64,000 nucleotides of DNA from Calvatia gigantea. Taxonomy: Eukaryota; Basidiomycota; Agaricomycetes; Agaricales; Lycoperdaceae. Position numbers and translations under genes: made by a program. Below the pieces are notes generated by a model, which saw only the letters and a list, made by a program, of their open reading frames with translations, was not told the DNA's origin and searched no databases. The stretch spans positions 1 through 64,000 of the forward strand of contig JACAAK010000025.1 of assembly GCA_025093985.1 (NCBI GenBank), read 5' to 3'. This document shows, piece by piece, positions 20,868-31,123 of this stretch (positions are counted from its first letter, which is position 1; the number at the start of each line of letters is the position of its first letter).

Positions 20868-22540
20868 ATGGCACCCACCCAAAAGAGCTATAAGAAGTGC
20901 AAGAAGGCCACTATCATCACCCCATCTCCTTCACCTACATTGGTATCTGCCCACTCTAGCCACTACAACACCCCAACTAGACAAATCCAATCTCTCCCCA
21001 CCTCCCCTTATATTCCTCTACTCAATGAACCCTTGACTTCCACACTCCCCACCATCATCCATGAAGAATGTGAACAACCCATCTTAACACTACCAAATGG
21101 TGTCTTTTTTCAAAATGAACTCCAACAAATCACAGACCAGAACAAACACTTCTGGATCAACATCTCCACTAGCACCCAGTGTGTCTACATCCCCTCCTCA
21201 AGTGAATCCACCAACTACTCCTCCTGGACTGACCTCTCCTACCCAAACCAATAAAGGGAACAATCTGTTCTCACTGAACTACATTCCATCCAGGCTAATA
21301 TAGAACAAGCTGTCCCTAGCTTCAAATCCTAAGATCCACCAGTCTCCTTTGCAGAGGTCATTGCTGGAGCCACTTCCCATACTGCTGCCTACAACTCACA
21401 GGGAAACCCCCAGTGAATCTAGTGGTCCCCAACCCTGGCATATATCTACCCTATCCCAAACCAACTACCCTACCCTGGCACTCCCCTTGGAGTGAGCTGG
21501 GATCCCAACATCTGCTTGGGAGGAACTACATCCAACCAAATATTGAACTACTGGCTTCATTGCAGCAAATCCCACCAACCAAGACCCCAGTGGATGGACC
21601 AGGTTCAGTCCAGAGCCCACTTTGCATGATAGACCTTTGTCCATGGAACTATGACCTTGACCTGATTTCCAGAGTTTAGGATCCCTCTACACAATAGTCT
21701 TCAGCCAAGACCATTGAACTCTTTTCCAAACCCAATATCTACATACAACTGATCAATGAATTACTGGCACCTTATCTGCAACACCATACTCCAACACAAA
21801 CATCTTCATCAGGATCATGACTACACAACTGATTGAGTGGCTGTATTTATCAAGGCATCACAAAGCCTTGGACTACCTCAGGCTTTTGCCTGCTACATCA
21901 GAGAGCATTAAGTTGATTCTCTCCTATCCAACCAGCACCCTTGCCCAACTACAAACAAACTACACCTTCCAGCCAGTGCCTCCCTGGCTCTCCACCCAAC
22001 CCCAGCAAACATACCTCCCCTGACCCAATCTCAACCCCCTCCACCACACAATGTCAACAACCCGACTAGAGGAAACTGTATTCAATCTAATGGAACACCT
22101 CAACCAAATGCTTGCCCAGAAGGAAGTACCTCCACTCTCTGACAAGGAAAAGGAGGCAATAAACTACGTACTGGAGAAAACAACAATGGACGAACCCCAA
22201 CCTGACCCCAAGCAATGAATGATCCAAACTTTACCCCAGGAGTGTTCTACAAGAAATGTGAAAAACTCAGTCTTTCTGCAATTGGCCACTGGGCTAGCCA
22301 TTGTCAATACACCATATGCCTCATCTGTTGCAAAATGAAACCAGGACATTACAAATGGTCCTGTTCCCAATACTTCTGCCAAATTTGCAAAACCCAAAAT
22401 TCCCAACATAAACCTGAACACTGTCCTCACTATCCTGAACATGTAGAGGCAGTAAATCAAATAAATGAATGTTATCAACCACCTGTCTATACCAACCCCC
22501 ACAATGCCTTCAACAATGAAGATTATGATAACAGTGTTTT
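20868..22540 (+). pseudogene. Gy-D ORF3 with three zinc knuckles, split by Gy-A2
   Basis: This third ORF lies after pol. It starts at ATG 20868 (MAPTQKSYKK) and has a basic start, a long Pro/Ser/Thr-rich part, a helical part near 22050-22200 (LEETVFNLMEHLNQML) and a knuckle array near 22265-22430: a decayed first finger (GHWASHC), CLICCKMKPGHYKWSC and CQICKTQNSQHKPEHC. The last two share the wide CX2CX6HX4C spacing seen in Gy-C1 ORF3. The acidic tail NNEDYDNSV is cut at 22540 by Gy-A2 and resumes in frame at 28966, ending at TAA 28991-28993. Internal stops show it is dead. Confidence 0.72.
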
Positions 22541-22849
22541 TGTTATGACCTTAGTCTGAGTTTACCTCAGGTTGCAACTTTGGGCTAAGACTTGAGGGCA
22601 AGTAAGGGGAGGAGAACAAGAGATGGTTAAGTATACTGAATACAGGAGTATGTATGTACACTTAAATACAAGAGACATCTGGTTGAACAGATAGAGTTAA
22701 CTACCTGAAATGTCTGATAACAATGGTGTAGTAGTTCTATGGGTCACTACTCGGAGATCACTGGGACATAAATAACTGAAACAGATACAAAGGACGATTG
22801 GGAATACAGACAAGTATAGAGCTGATACGATCAGTGAAAGTTCACAACA
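22541..22849 (-). repeat. Gy-A2 3' LTR
   Basis: It is 309 bases long, starting TGTTATGACCTTAGTCTGAG and ending AAAGTTCACAACA on the plus strand; the reverse complement aligns end to end with the Gy-A1 LTR. GTTTT flanks it on the outside. Confidence 0.9.
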
Positions 22850-22867
22850 ATATCCCCTGGTCAGGCT

Positions 22868-24408
22868 TCATGCCTCAGAAAGCTTGTCAAAGTCCCCATT
22901 AACTACGGCAGTGGCGAGGACTTTCTTGGTGGCTATGATGAGGAATTTTCCACTGTTTGATTGTGCAAAGAAGACAGGTAAATGGCTTCGGCTGTCTTGG
23001 TGGATAGGGACTGGGACACCATTGAATGGGAAGTCAGTAGTGGTGGAGCTGTCCCAGTAATTCTTGACTATCAATCTCCAGTAGTGTTGGTCTTTCTCTT
23101 GTCCTGGTAGTACAGTGCGGAATTGTGCGGGGGGAAGAAAAACCAATACAAGTTATGGTAGGGTGATAGTTTTTATGAAGTGTTGGAGGGAATTAACTTC
23201 TTCTTTCATGGAGACAGTGGTTTCTTCATCCATAGAGGTATCACTACAGGATGGTGCAGAATTAACTGTGTCATGCAATTCAGAGAAGGTGATGTGGATT
23301 CTGTTGATTAAGGTGTTGATATTGGGATCTTTGGCCAATTTGTTCCTTCCAAGTAAATTCATAGCTATGTTGGCAAGTTCAAGGAATATGTTGGTGAGGT
23401 CGAGATGTTTGAAGACCTCGAGACCTAGGTCAATTTGGCTTTGGAGACTCTGGGTACAGTGTCATTTGCTGGGGGTGAGGGTGGATTGGTCTAGTGCTCT
23501 GAAGATGGCTGAGATGTGTTGGCTGGTAGAGGAGGACACATTGGTAAATCCTGCATTGTCATGATCCACACACATTCTCCCGCTCTCACCCGCTTCCCCC
23601 GCTCATAGTCATCATTACCTTAGTCTGGCTGTATTGGGTGCTCTTCATTCTTTCTGTCAGTCGGTCTGATATCCTGTTTTCCATCTTAATCTCCATTCCC
23701 TTCAACTTCTCCACTATCGCCTTATAGTTAGAACTCGATTCCAGTGTCTTGTTAGACAGCCGTCCTTGGTGGCTGTCCATTCTTCGTTCACCATTACTTT
23801 TGTACTTCCCACTTTTCAGACTAGTATATAAACCTAGTCCCCATGCTTGTAAATCCTCAGTCTGATTATCAACCACAATTACACCCTCTGATCCTGTTCC
23901 TCCCTGTCTCTGTTCCTCCGACCCTCTGACCCTACTCCCTCCTGAAATACAGACTTTGATGACAGCAGGAAGGCGCAACACATATGTTAAAGCCACTGAG
24001 TCCAAATCTTGTACTCGTCTGAATTCACCCGCTCCGTACGTTCTCACCCAATGTCACCTGGCGGCTAACCTTTAGCTGATATCCTGCATAACCCGATCGT
24101 AACATGCATACATGTTGGTGAAGGTGATACAGGCAGTGGCAAAAGTGATGTGGCAGGTTCATGACTAGCCATTTGTTTTTGGCAGTGATGGTCTCTAGTT
24201 CACTGTTGGTTGCTTGGTCAATGTCCTTGATTAATGCTTCAAGGAGTCCTTGTGCCGGGGATGGTGTATTGGCAAGGTTGTAATGGGTTCCCTGGGGGGC
24301 AGGTACTTTCCCATTGCCTGGCTCTGGGAACAGTAGAGAGGAGATTTTGGTTGGGGTGGGGTAGACAAGGGAGTCAATGGCAATTCGGTTGGATTGAGAG
24401 GCAGACAT
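22868..24408 (-). pseudogene. Gy-A2 ORF3, split by a young LTR
   Basis: This is a homologue of the intact ORF3 at 6257-7243, read leftward from ATG 24408. The N-terminal part (24408-24105) shares the PAPQGT..YNLA..PSPAQGLLEAL block. The C-terminal part (23556-22868) shares LGRNK, DEETVSMKEEV-like and GQEKDQHYW motifs and the ELSEA-like ending. LTR-F (23557-24104) interrupts it. Outside the insert the frame is broken between 23564 and 23362 and near 23150. Conservation across a decayed copy shows ORF3 is an old component of the family. Confidence 0.82.
23557..24104 (+). repeat. LTR-F: young solo LTR of another family
   Basis: This 548-base insert starts TGTCATGATCC and ends CGATCGTAACA, and is flanked by TGCAT at 23552-23556 and 24105-24109. 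TG..CA ends, a 5-base duplication and a TATA-like TAGTATATAAACC near 23821-23833 fit a solo LTR. CpG is frequent, unlike the surrounding decayed element, so it is a recent arrival. No other copy was seen in the window. A short non-autonomous element is an alternative. Confidence 0.72.
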
Positions 24409-27400
24409 GTTTTTTAACTTCTTGGTTCAGTTGGTTTGTTGATGCTTTTTTGTGTTTCTTGCTCCCTCTTTTATGGGCATTTTCTGGATGTCTTTTTTGG
24501 TAGTCCCATATAGCATCCTTTGCATTTTCCAAGTTGGATTCCACTGTCCACATATCTTCTTCGTTGCTATACCCCTTCCAATGGACTAGAAATTGATAGC
24601 CCCTTCCACATCTCCTTTGTCTGCAGATCTCCTCCACTTCATACTCTTCTTCATTGTTGATAATGACTGGGTCAGGTGCTGATAGTTGTCTTTGGCTTGG
24701 GAACTTGGCCTTGTGAGCTGGTGTTAGGAGCTGTTCATTAAATACATCATGGATAGCCCATCCTTCTGGTAACACTAGCTGATATGCCACTTCTCCTATT
24801 TTTTCCTTAATAAGGAAAGGCCCATACTGTTTCTGGCCTAGTTTCTTTGATGTTTGATTGGTATGGGTGTTGATGTTTTCTAGCCACACCGCATCACCTA
24901 TCTGATGTATCTTGGTGTGGGTTTTACTGTGGTCATGTTGCTGTTTCATCTTTTCTTGATACATCTGTAGTACTGATGCAACATTGTCTCGGGCAGCCTG
25001 AAGGTGTTTTAGGAATTCTGTGGTGACAGGGTTGTTTGTTGCTGGTTTGTTCTTGCCCTTCCATGGGTTCCTTCCATAATTTAGGAAGAATGGCATTTCC
25101 TGTGTTCCTCTGTGTCATTTATTGTTGTACTGGAATTCTGTGATGGGAAGCCACTCTGCCCAGTCGTTTTGATCATAATTGCAATATAAGTGGATGTATG
25201 TTTCCACTTCTCTGTTAATGTGTTCTGTTTGTCCATCAGTTTGTGGGTAATATGCCATTGATAGATTCCATTCTATGCTGAGTCCTTTGAATAACTCCTT
25301 GGTGAATTCTGATGTGAATTGGGGTCCTCGGTCACTGAGTACCTTCCTTGGTAGTCTGTGCAGCTTCCATATTTCATCTCGATAAACCCTTGTGATGTCT
25401 TTGGATGAAACATCCATTGTTGTCACTACAAGTCATATTATTTTTGTGAACCAATTGATGATGACTAGTATTGCATCTTTCCCTTCTGACTCTGGTAATG
25501 GTCTGATCATGTCAATGCTGATTTCTTCCCAAGGTCTATTTGGTATAGGGAGGGGGTAAAGCAGTGATTTGAGTGGTGTTATTCTAGTTTTATTTTTCTG
25601 GCAGACTTGGCACCCTTGGATGTACCTCTTTACATCTTTTCACATTGTTGGCCACCAGTAGTTGCGGTTGATTAGTTCCATCATTCTATGCTGGCCTGGG
25701 TGTCCTGCATCTGGGATGTTGTGATATTGTGCTAGAATCTCTTCTTGTAGCTTCGGGTCAGGTGGGACATATGTGCTATTTTGTCTGTAGATAATTCCAT
25801 GGTCCTTGGTGAGTTTGGACTCCTGTTTTCTTAGTTCAGTAAGGACTGTTGTCTCGTGCTGAGGCTTGTTCTGGATCCATTCTAGGAATGTTGGCTTGAG
25901 GAATAATTCTGCCCATAGGAGTACAGTATCATCTGTATTTTCTGTCTGTAACCAGCTTTCTCAGATTATGGTGACTAGTTTGTCTTCTTGTTCTTCTGGT
26001 ATTTGGTGGATTCAGGACAATAGGTCAGCCTTTGTGTTTGTCTTCCTGGGTACGTATTGTAGTGTGAAGTCATAGTCCTGTAAGTGTAGGTACCATCAGG
26101 CCTGTCGTCCATTCAGTTTTGTGGCTCTCAGTAGTATTTTAAGTTCTTGTGGTCAGTCCAGATTTCAAATTTTTCTTCAGTGTCTAGCAGGTAGTGTCTC
26201 CATTCCTTCAGGGCATGGATAATAGCCAGTAGTTCTTTGTCATATATTTCATAATTGCATTCTGCCAGTGATAATGTTCATGATGTGAAGGCGATCAGGT
26301 GTCATTTGGCCTCTTGTAGCTGTGATAGCACACCTCCTAATGCATAGTCTGATGCATTGACTTCTACCCTGAACTGGCCTTGTCTTTGTGGTAAAGTTAA
26401 GATGGGCTCTTCAGTGATGCATTTTTTGAGATGGTCAAAGGCCACCTGGTGTTTTTGGTTCCATTCCCATGTGGTTACTCCTTTGAGCTTGTTTAATGGT
26501 CCTGCAATCTTGCTGAAATTCTTGATGAAACATCAGTAGTAATTAGCAAAGCCCAGGAATCTTTCTACCCCTTTTGTGCTTTTTGGCTTGGGCCAATCTC
26601 ATACTGATTTGACTTTTTCTTCTTCCATTTCAATTTGTCCATGACCCACTTTGACTCCTAGCATTGGGATTTCTTCTGCATTGAAGATACATTTGGTTTG
26701 TTTGAAGCATAGATTGTATTGTGCTGTGTGTTCCAGGAATTGTATTGTTTGCTCTTTTAGTTGTTCTTTGGTATTGCCAGGGATGACAAAGTTGTCCATG
26801 TAGTTTACAATGTCTCCATTTTGTAAGAGGTCGCAGAAGATGCTTGTCATCATTCTGGAGAAGGTCCCTGGTGAGTTGCTAAGACCAAAATACATGACTG
26901 TTGGCTCAAAAAGTCCTTCATTGGTGAGGAACATCACTTTCCATTCGTCTTCTTCCTTGATCCTGATATTGTTATATCCCCAGATAATGTCAAGTTTATT
27001 GAAATATTTGGCCTTTCCAAGCTTGTTGATTACTTCGCCAATTCTTGGTAGTGGCATTTTGTCCTTGACTACTACATTAGTTTAACCATCTATAGTCTTG
27101 GATTAACCTCTTGGACCTGTCTTTCTTGGGGATGAAGAAGGTTGGTGCTGCATATGGGGATTTCAATGGCCATATTCATCCTGACTCCAGATTTTCTTTG
27201 ATGAACACTTTGAGTTCGTCCTGTTCCTTGACTGTCATGTTGTACGTTCCTGCACTTATTTTCCTTGGGGCATCTTCCATTAGGACTATTTCATGGTCCC
27301 ATTCAGTTCATTCTGGGAGCTTGTCAAATGTTGTTTTGTTGAATAGATGTGTGAACAGTTGTACATAGTCTGGTAAATCTTCTGGTTTAGTCAGGTCTGG

Positions 27401-27985
27401 TTCATCTTCTTCTTTCCATAAGTCTTCTGTAGTGGCCATACTCTGTATTTTTTCCATGATGGGGATGTTTTGGTGGGGGAATTGGCAGTTTGGTGGGCAC
27501 CAGGTGAACTTGATTTCTCCATTGTTCCAATCTACTTCTGGGTTGTGTTTGACCAGCCAGTCATGTCCCAGGAAGACTTCTGCATAGTCTTGTAGTTGTA
27601 TGACTGAGGCTTCAATCTGCTCCTTGTGTCCTTGGATATCTATGTCAATTGTGGCTGTTTCCATTACTTTTCCGCCCTGGTTTGGTGTTCCATCTGCGTT
27701 TAATACCAAGATTTGTTGTTCCAGTTTCCAGGTAGGGAGTCCTTCCTTGTCTACTAGTTTCTTGCTAATGCTGCTGGTTGTACACCCCAAGTCAACAATT
27801 GTGTCCACCGTTATCTCCTTTTTCACTGTTTGTATTTTTCCTTTTAGGTTTAGTTCATGCTTTCTTCTCTGAGGAATCATGTAAAATTTGTCTGATATCC
27901 TAGATACAAGCTTTTTGACTCTCAAGGTAGCACCTACTTGGAGTCTTCAGAAAAATCCTTCTTTTCTTTGTCACTGACTTCTTCA
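24374..27985 (-). pseudogene. pol: Gy-A2 pol
   Basis: Read leftward: protease and linker (27925-27308, with DLGCTTSSIS, where the catalytic D-S-G has become D-L-G, and LGHDWL); RT (27057-26599, YMDN instead of YMDD); RNase H (about 26400-26000); integrase (zinc finger about 25760-25600; DDE core 25560-25115, Glu in TEHINREVE); tail and chromodomain (25096-24374, HWKGYSNEEDMW intact here). In this copy pol reads past the ORF3 ATG before stopping, so pol and ORF3 overlap. Stops are mainly TGA at Arg codons. Confidence 0.87.
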
Positions 27986-28776
27986 ACTCCTCGGACCTGT
28001 ATCTTCTTGGGTGCAGTGGAGGCCTTTGCTATATGGCCCGTCTTACTGCAATTGTAGCAGGTTAACTCTTTGGGTTTCTTGCAATCTTTTGCCATATGTC
28101 CAAAGATGCTACAGTTGTAGCATTTGGGTTTCCCTTCAGTGTTGAAAATGTGGCATCAGCTTCCTATCTCCATAGGTTCCCCCATTCCTCCATATGTGGT
28201 GCCAGTACTGGTTTTCTTATCTCCACAGTATTCAGAGGCTTCGTATCCTTGTCTGACAGAGAGTATAGCCTCTTTCCATTTGGCATAGGTGTCTGGCCTG
28301 ACAATGGGTGGGTATCCTGTGATAGTGTGGATGATGTCTTGTCTAGCATTTTTCTTGAGTAAGAACATAGCATGTTTGCTGTCGGTCTTTGCCCTGCTTC
28401 TTAGGACCTCAAACTCGATCAGGTAGTCCACTGTGTTCTTATTGCCTTGTTTGAATTTTTTGATCTGTCATTCTGCTTTGCTATTCAAGGTATCATCTGA
28501 GAAGGTCTTCTTGAAGTCATCTGAGAATTTTACCCAGTCTATTGAGTCTTCTGACTCTAGGATTGTTGGTGCTTTCATGGCAGCATATGCTCTGGCTGTT
28601 CCTCCTTATAGCCTAGCCAGGACTGCTATGGCTTTGTTATCTGCTGAGACTATTTTGTTAAATTTCATGAAGAGTGTCATTGCTCTCCACCAATCGTCAA
28701 ATTTGGTTTGGCTACCATTGAAGAACCTGAGGTCTGGCACTAAGCCTTTCCCACTGGATGTAGTTGTGGGTGTTAC
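27934..28776 (-). pseudogene. gag: Gy-A2 gag, N-terminus deleted
   Basis: Gag core motifs read leftward: GLVPDLRFFNGS and FDDWWRAMTLFMKF (28740-28660), the capsid-like middle, YLIEFEVLRSRAKT (28430-28390), then CCHC knuckles near 28120-28020. The codon that is TGA in Gy-A1 (2417) is TGT (Cys) here. The acidic N-terminus is missing; gag is fused directly to the U3 remnant near 28776-28780. Confidence 0.82.
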
Positions 28777-28779
28777 AGC

Positions 28780-28960
28780 AGAGAGACATCCAGTTGAATG
28801 GATGGAGTTAACTACCTGAAACATCCAATGATAATGGCATAGTAGTTCTACAAGTCACTACTCGGAGATCACTGGGACATGAATAACTGAAACAGATACA
28901 AAGGACAATTGGGAATGCAGACAAGTATAGAACCGATACAATCAGTGAAATCTCACAACA
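28780..28960 (-). repeat. Gy-A2 5' LTR remnant (U3 only)
   Basis: About 180 bases match the U3 half of Gy-A LTRs and end TCTCACAACA against GTTTT at 28961. R, U5, the leader and the start of gag were lost in one deletion. Confidence 0.82.
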
Positions 28961-28965
28961 GTTTT

Positions 28966-29230
28966 CCTTGACTTTTCCTATCTATGTGCATAAATTTTGG
29001 AGTAATTTACCTAGAGACAGGCTAATATTATGAACTTACCACAGACTAACTTGAACTTTTCCATTAACATATCAACTTTCTTTCTAAAACTTTCCTTTCT
29101 GTATACCCCAGTCCAATCTTTATTTATTTACCACATGTATTTCTAGTTCATCTTCTTATGACTCATTCTGAGTCATGTTTCTTTTTATACCTTGTATTTC
29201 CCACTACTGGACTTCTAGTTACTTGTATCT
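28966..29230 (+). mobile_element. Gy-D 3' tail after Gy-A2 insertion
   Basis: The first 28 bases complete Gy-D ORF3 in frame to TAA 28991-28993. The rest is pyrimidine-rich sequence with no coding signal. TATTATGAACTTACC near 29015 resembles a decayed LTR start (TGTTATGAAC) and may be the Gy-D 3' LTR. A partial LTR is the best guess, but its end is not visible. Confidence 0.5.
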
Positions 29231-30957
29231 CTCAATGCCATTACAGTGAAGAACAAGTACCCGCTCCCACTCATATCCAAACTCATTGCACAATTTTACA
29301 GGGCTAAGTACTTCACTAAATTGGATGTTTGCTGGGAATTCAACAATGTGCAGATTAAGCCAGGTGATAAATGAAAGGCTGCATTTTGGATGAATCACAG
29401 GTTATTTGAGCCACTCATCATGTTCTTTGGCCTCACCAACAGCTCTGCCACCTTCCAAACTATGATGAACAATATCTTCCACAAGCTCATCATGGAGGGC
29501 ATTGTTGTGGTGTACATGGATGATATCCTGATCTTTACTAAGACTGTTGAAGAGCACTGGGAGGTCACCTGCTAGGTCTTGCAAATTCTCAAATAGCACT
29601 AGCTTTTCCTTAAACCCAAAAAGTATGAGTTTGAGAAGACCTATATTGAGTACCTTGGTCTCATCATATCAGGGAATAGTGTTGAGATAGACCTGGTCAA
29701 AGTTGCAGAGGTACAAGACTAGCCCACTCTGGCCAATCTAGGGGAAATACAGGTATTCCTAGAGTTTGTCAACTTCTACTGCTGCTTTATCTGTGACTTC
29801 TCCCACATAGCCCACCTACTTTTTGACCTCACTAAGGTGGATACCAAGTGGAAGTGGGGCCCTGCAGAAAAAACAGCTTTCCAGGCACTCAAGGATACAG
29901 TCACCTCCTCCCCCATTCTTCTCTCACCCAACAACTCTGCTCCTTTCTATATCAAAGCAGACAGCTCAGACTTTGTGATGGATGCAGTTCTCTTCCAGAA
30001 GGTGGCAGACTCAGATCAATGGCATCTGGTGGCATTCTAGTCAAAATCCCTCTCAGTGGTTGAATGGAATTATGAGATCCACAACAAGGAAATATTGGTG
30101 ATCATCTGTGCACTAGAAGAGTGGAGACACTTTCTCAAAGGTGCATGCCACCAAAATGAAATCTAGACAGACCACAAAAACCTAGAGTATTTCATGTCTG
30201 CCAAGAAACTCAACTGCTGCCAAGCCTGCTAGTCTCTTGTACTCTCCCACTTCAATTTCCACTTGCACCACTGACCTGGCCAAACTATGGGGAAATCCAA
30301 TGTACTCTCCTGCAGAGCTGACTATGGCACAGGAGCCCATGACAATGAGAACATCACCTTCCTTCCTAATGGACTCTTTGCCATCCATGCACTTGAAGGG
30401 ATTTTGATGGAAGGAGAGGAGCAGCTCCTGTTGAAGGATATCTGTTCTAGAAACTGCATGGGTGAACAAGAGGAGGCAGTCACTAAAGCCACACAGGAAC
30501 TCAAGCAGTCATCAACCAAGACTGTGAGGAGTGCAGAATGGGCAGAGCAGGATAGTCTACTCCTGTTCTGAGAAAAGATCTATGTCCCAACAGGCACTGA
30601 TCTTAGGCAGAGGATAGTAGCTTTCCACTATGACACAAAGATTGCAGGACATACTGAGGAATGGAAAATGCTAGAACTTGTCTCCCACAGCTACTGGTGG
30701 CCCCAGATGGCTTGATACATTAGTCAGTACATCTCCACCTGTGACTTTTGCATGTATACCAAGCCCATCCACCACCTGCTGCATGGAGAACTCCATCTGC
30801 TCCCCATCCCTGAAACCTGCTGGGACATGCTTAGTATAGATTTTGTGGTTGAACTCCCAGAATCCACAGGCTATGACACTGTCATGACAGTAGTGGACTC
30901 TATCTCTAAATGAGCCCACTTTATCCCAACCCACACTACTGTCTCAGCTGAAGGCAC
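29231..30957 (+). pseudogene. pol: Gy-B pol fragment, first copy
   Basis: This is a different gypsy lineage. It starts in the RT (LNAITVKNKYPLPLI), then LDVCWEFNNVQIKPGD, FEPLIMFFGLTNSSATFQ and YMDD near 29513-29524. RNase H motifs (IKADSSDFVMDAVL), the zinc finger (HTEEWKMLELVSHSYWW; CDFCMYTK) and the first integrase Asp (SIDFVVELP) follow, up to SAEGT at 30957. Several TGA/TAG stops are present. A Gy-A LTR remnant interrupts it after GGCAC (30953-30957). Confidence 0.82.
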
Positions 30958-31123
30958 TGTTGTGAACTTTCACCTATTCTTGCTCACTCTGTACTTGTCT
31001 GCATTCTACTCCATCCTGTACCTGTTTCACCTATTCTAGTCCAGCAATCTCTGGGTATTGACCCACAGTAACTACTGTGCCATTGTCATTGGACATTTCA
31101 TGTAGTCATCTCCATCCATTCAA
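30958..31123 (+). repeat. Gy-A-type LTR, 5' part
   Basis: It starts TGTTGTGAACTTTCACC directly after GGCAC and runs to CCATTCAACT, where it is cut by the duplication junction. The last 36 bases of the same LTR survive at 34024-34059, followed by GGCAC. Together they indicate a former insertion with TSD GGCAC split by a tandem duplication. Confidence 0.75.

Larger units (their letters stand above)
22541..28960 (-). mobile_element. Gy-A2: reverse-strand Gy-A copy, decayed
   Basis: The element is bounded by GTTTT at 22536-22540 and 28961-28965. Its 3' LTR (left end) is complete. Its 5' LTR (right end) is reduced to about 180 bases, and the leader and gag N-terminus are deleted. Gag, pol and ORF3 follow the Gy-A1 order on the reverse strand. 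CpG is largely replaced by TG/CA. It is inserted in the acidic tail of Gy-D ORF3. Confidence 0.9.
28497..31123. repeat. Tandem duplication unit, copy 1 (about 2.63 kb)
   Basis: The unit contains the Gy-A2 gag core, Gy-A2 U3 remnant, Gy-D tail, Gy-B pol and the LTR start. Copy 2 begins at 31124 with CTGAGAAGG; CTGA is shared at both edges, suggesting microhomology at the junction. Corresponding features are offset by 2626-2627 bases and nearly identical. Confidence 0.9.

Noticed and set aside
30287..30571. Independent small host gene (94 codons, also 32913-33197)
   Set aside because: It is the RNase H to integrase linker of Gy-B pol in the same frame as its neighbours.
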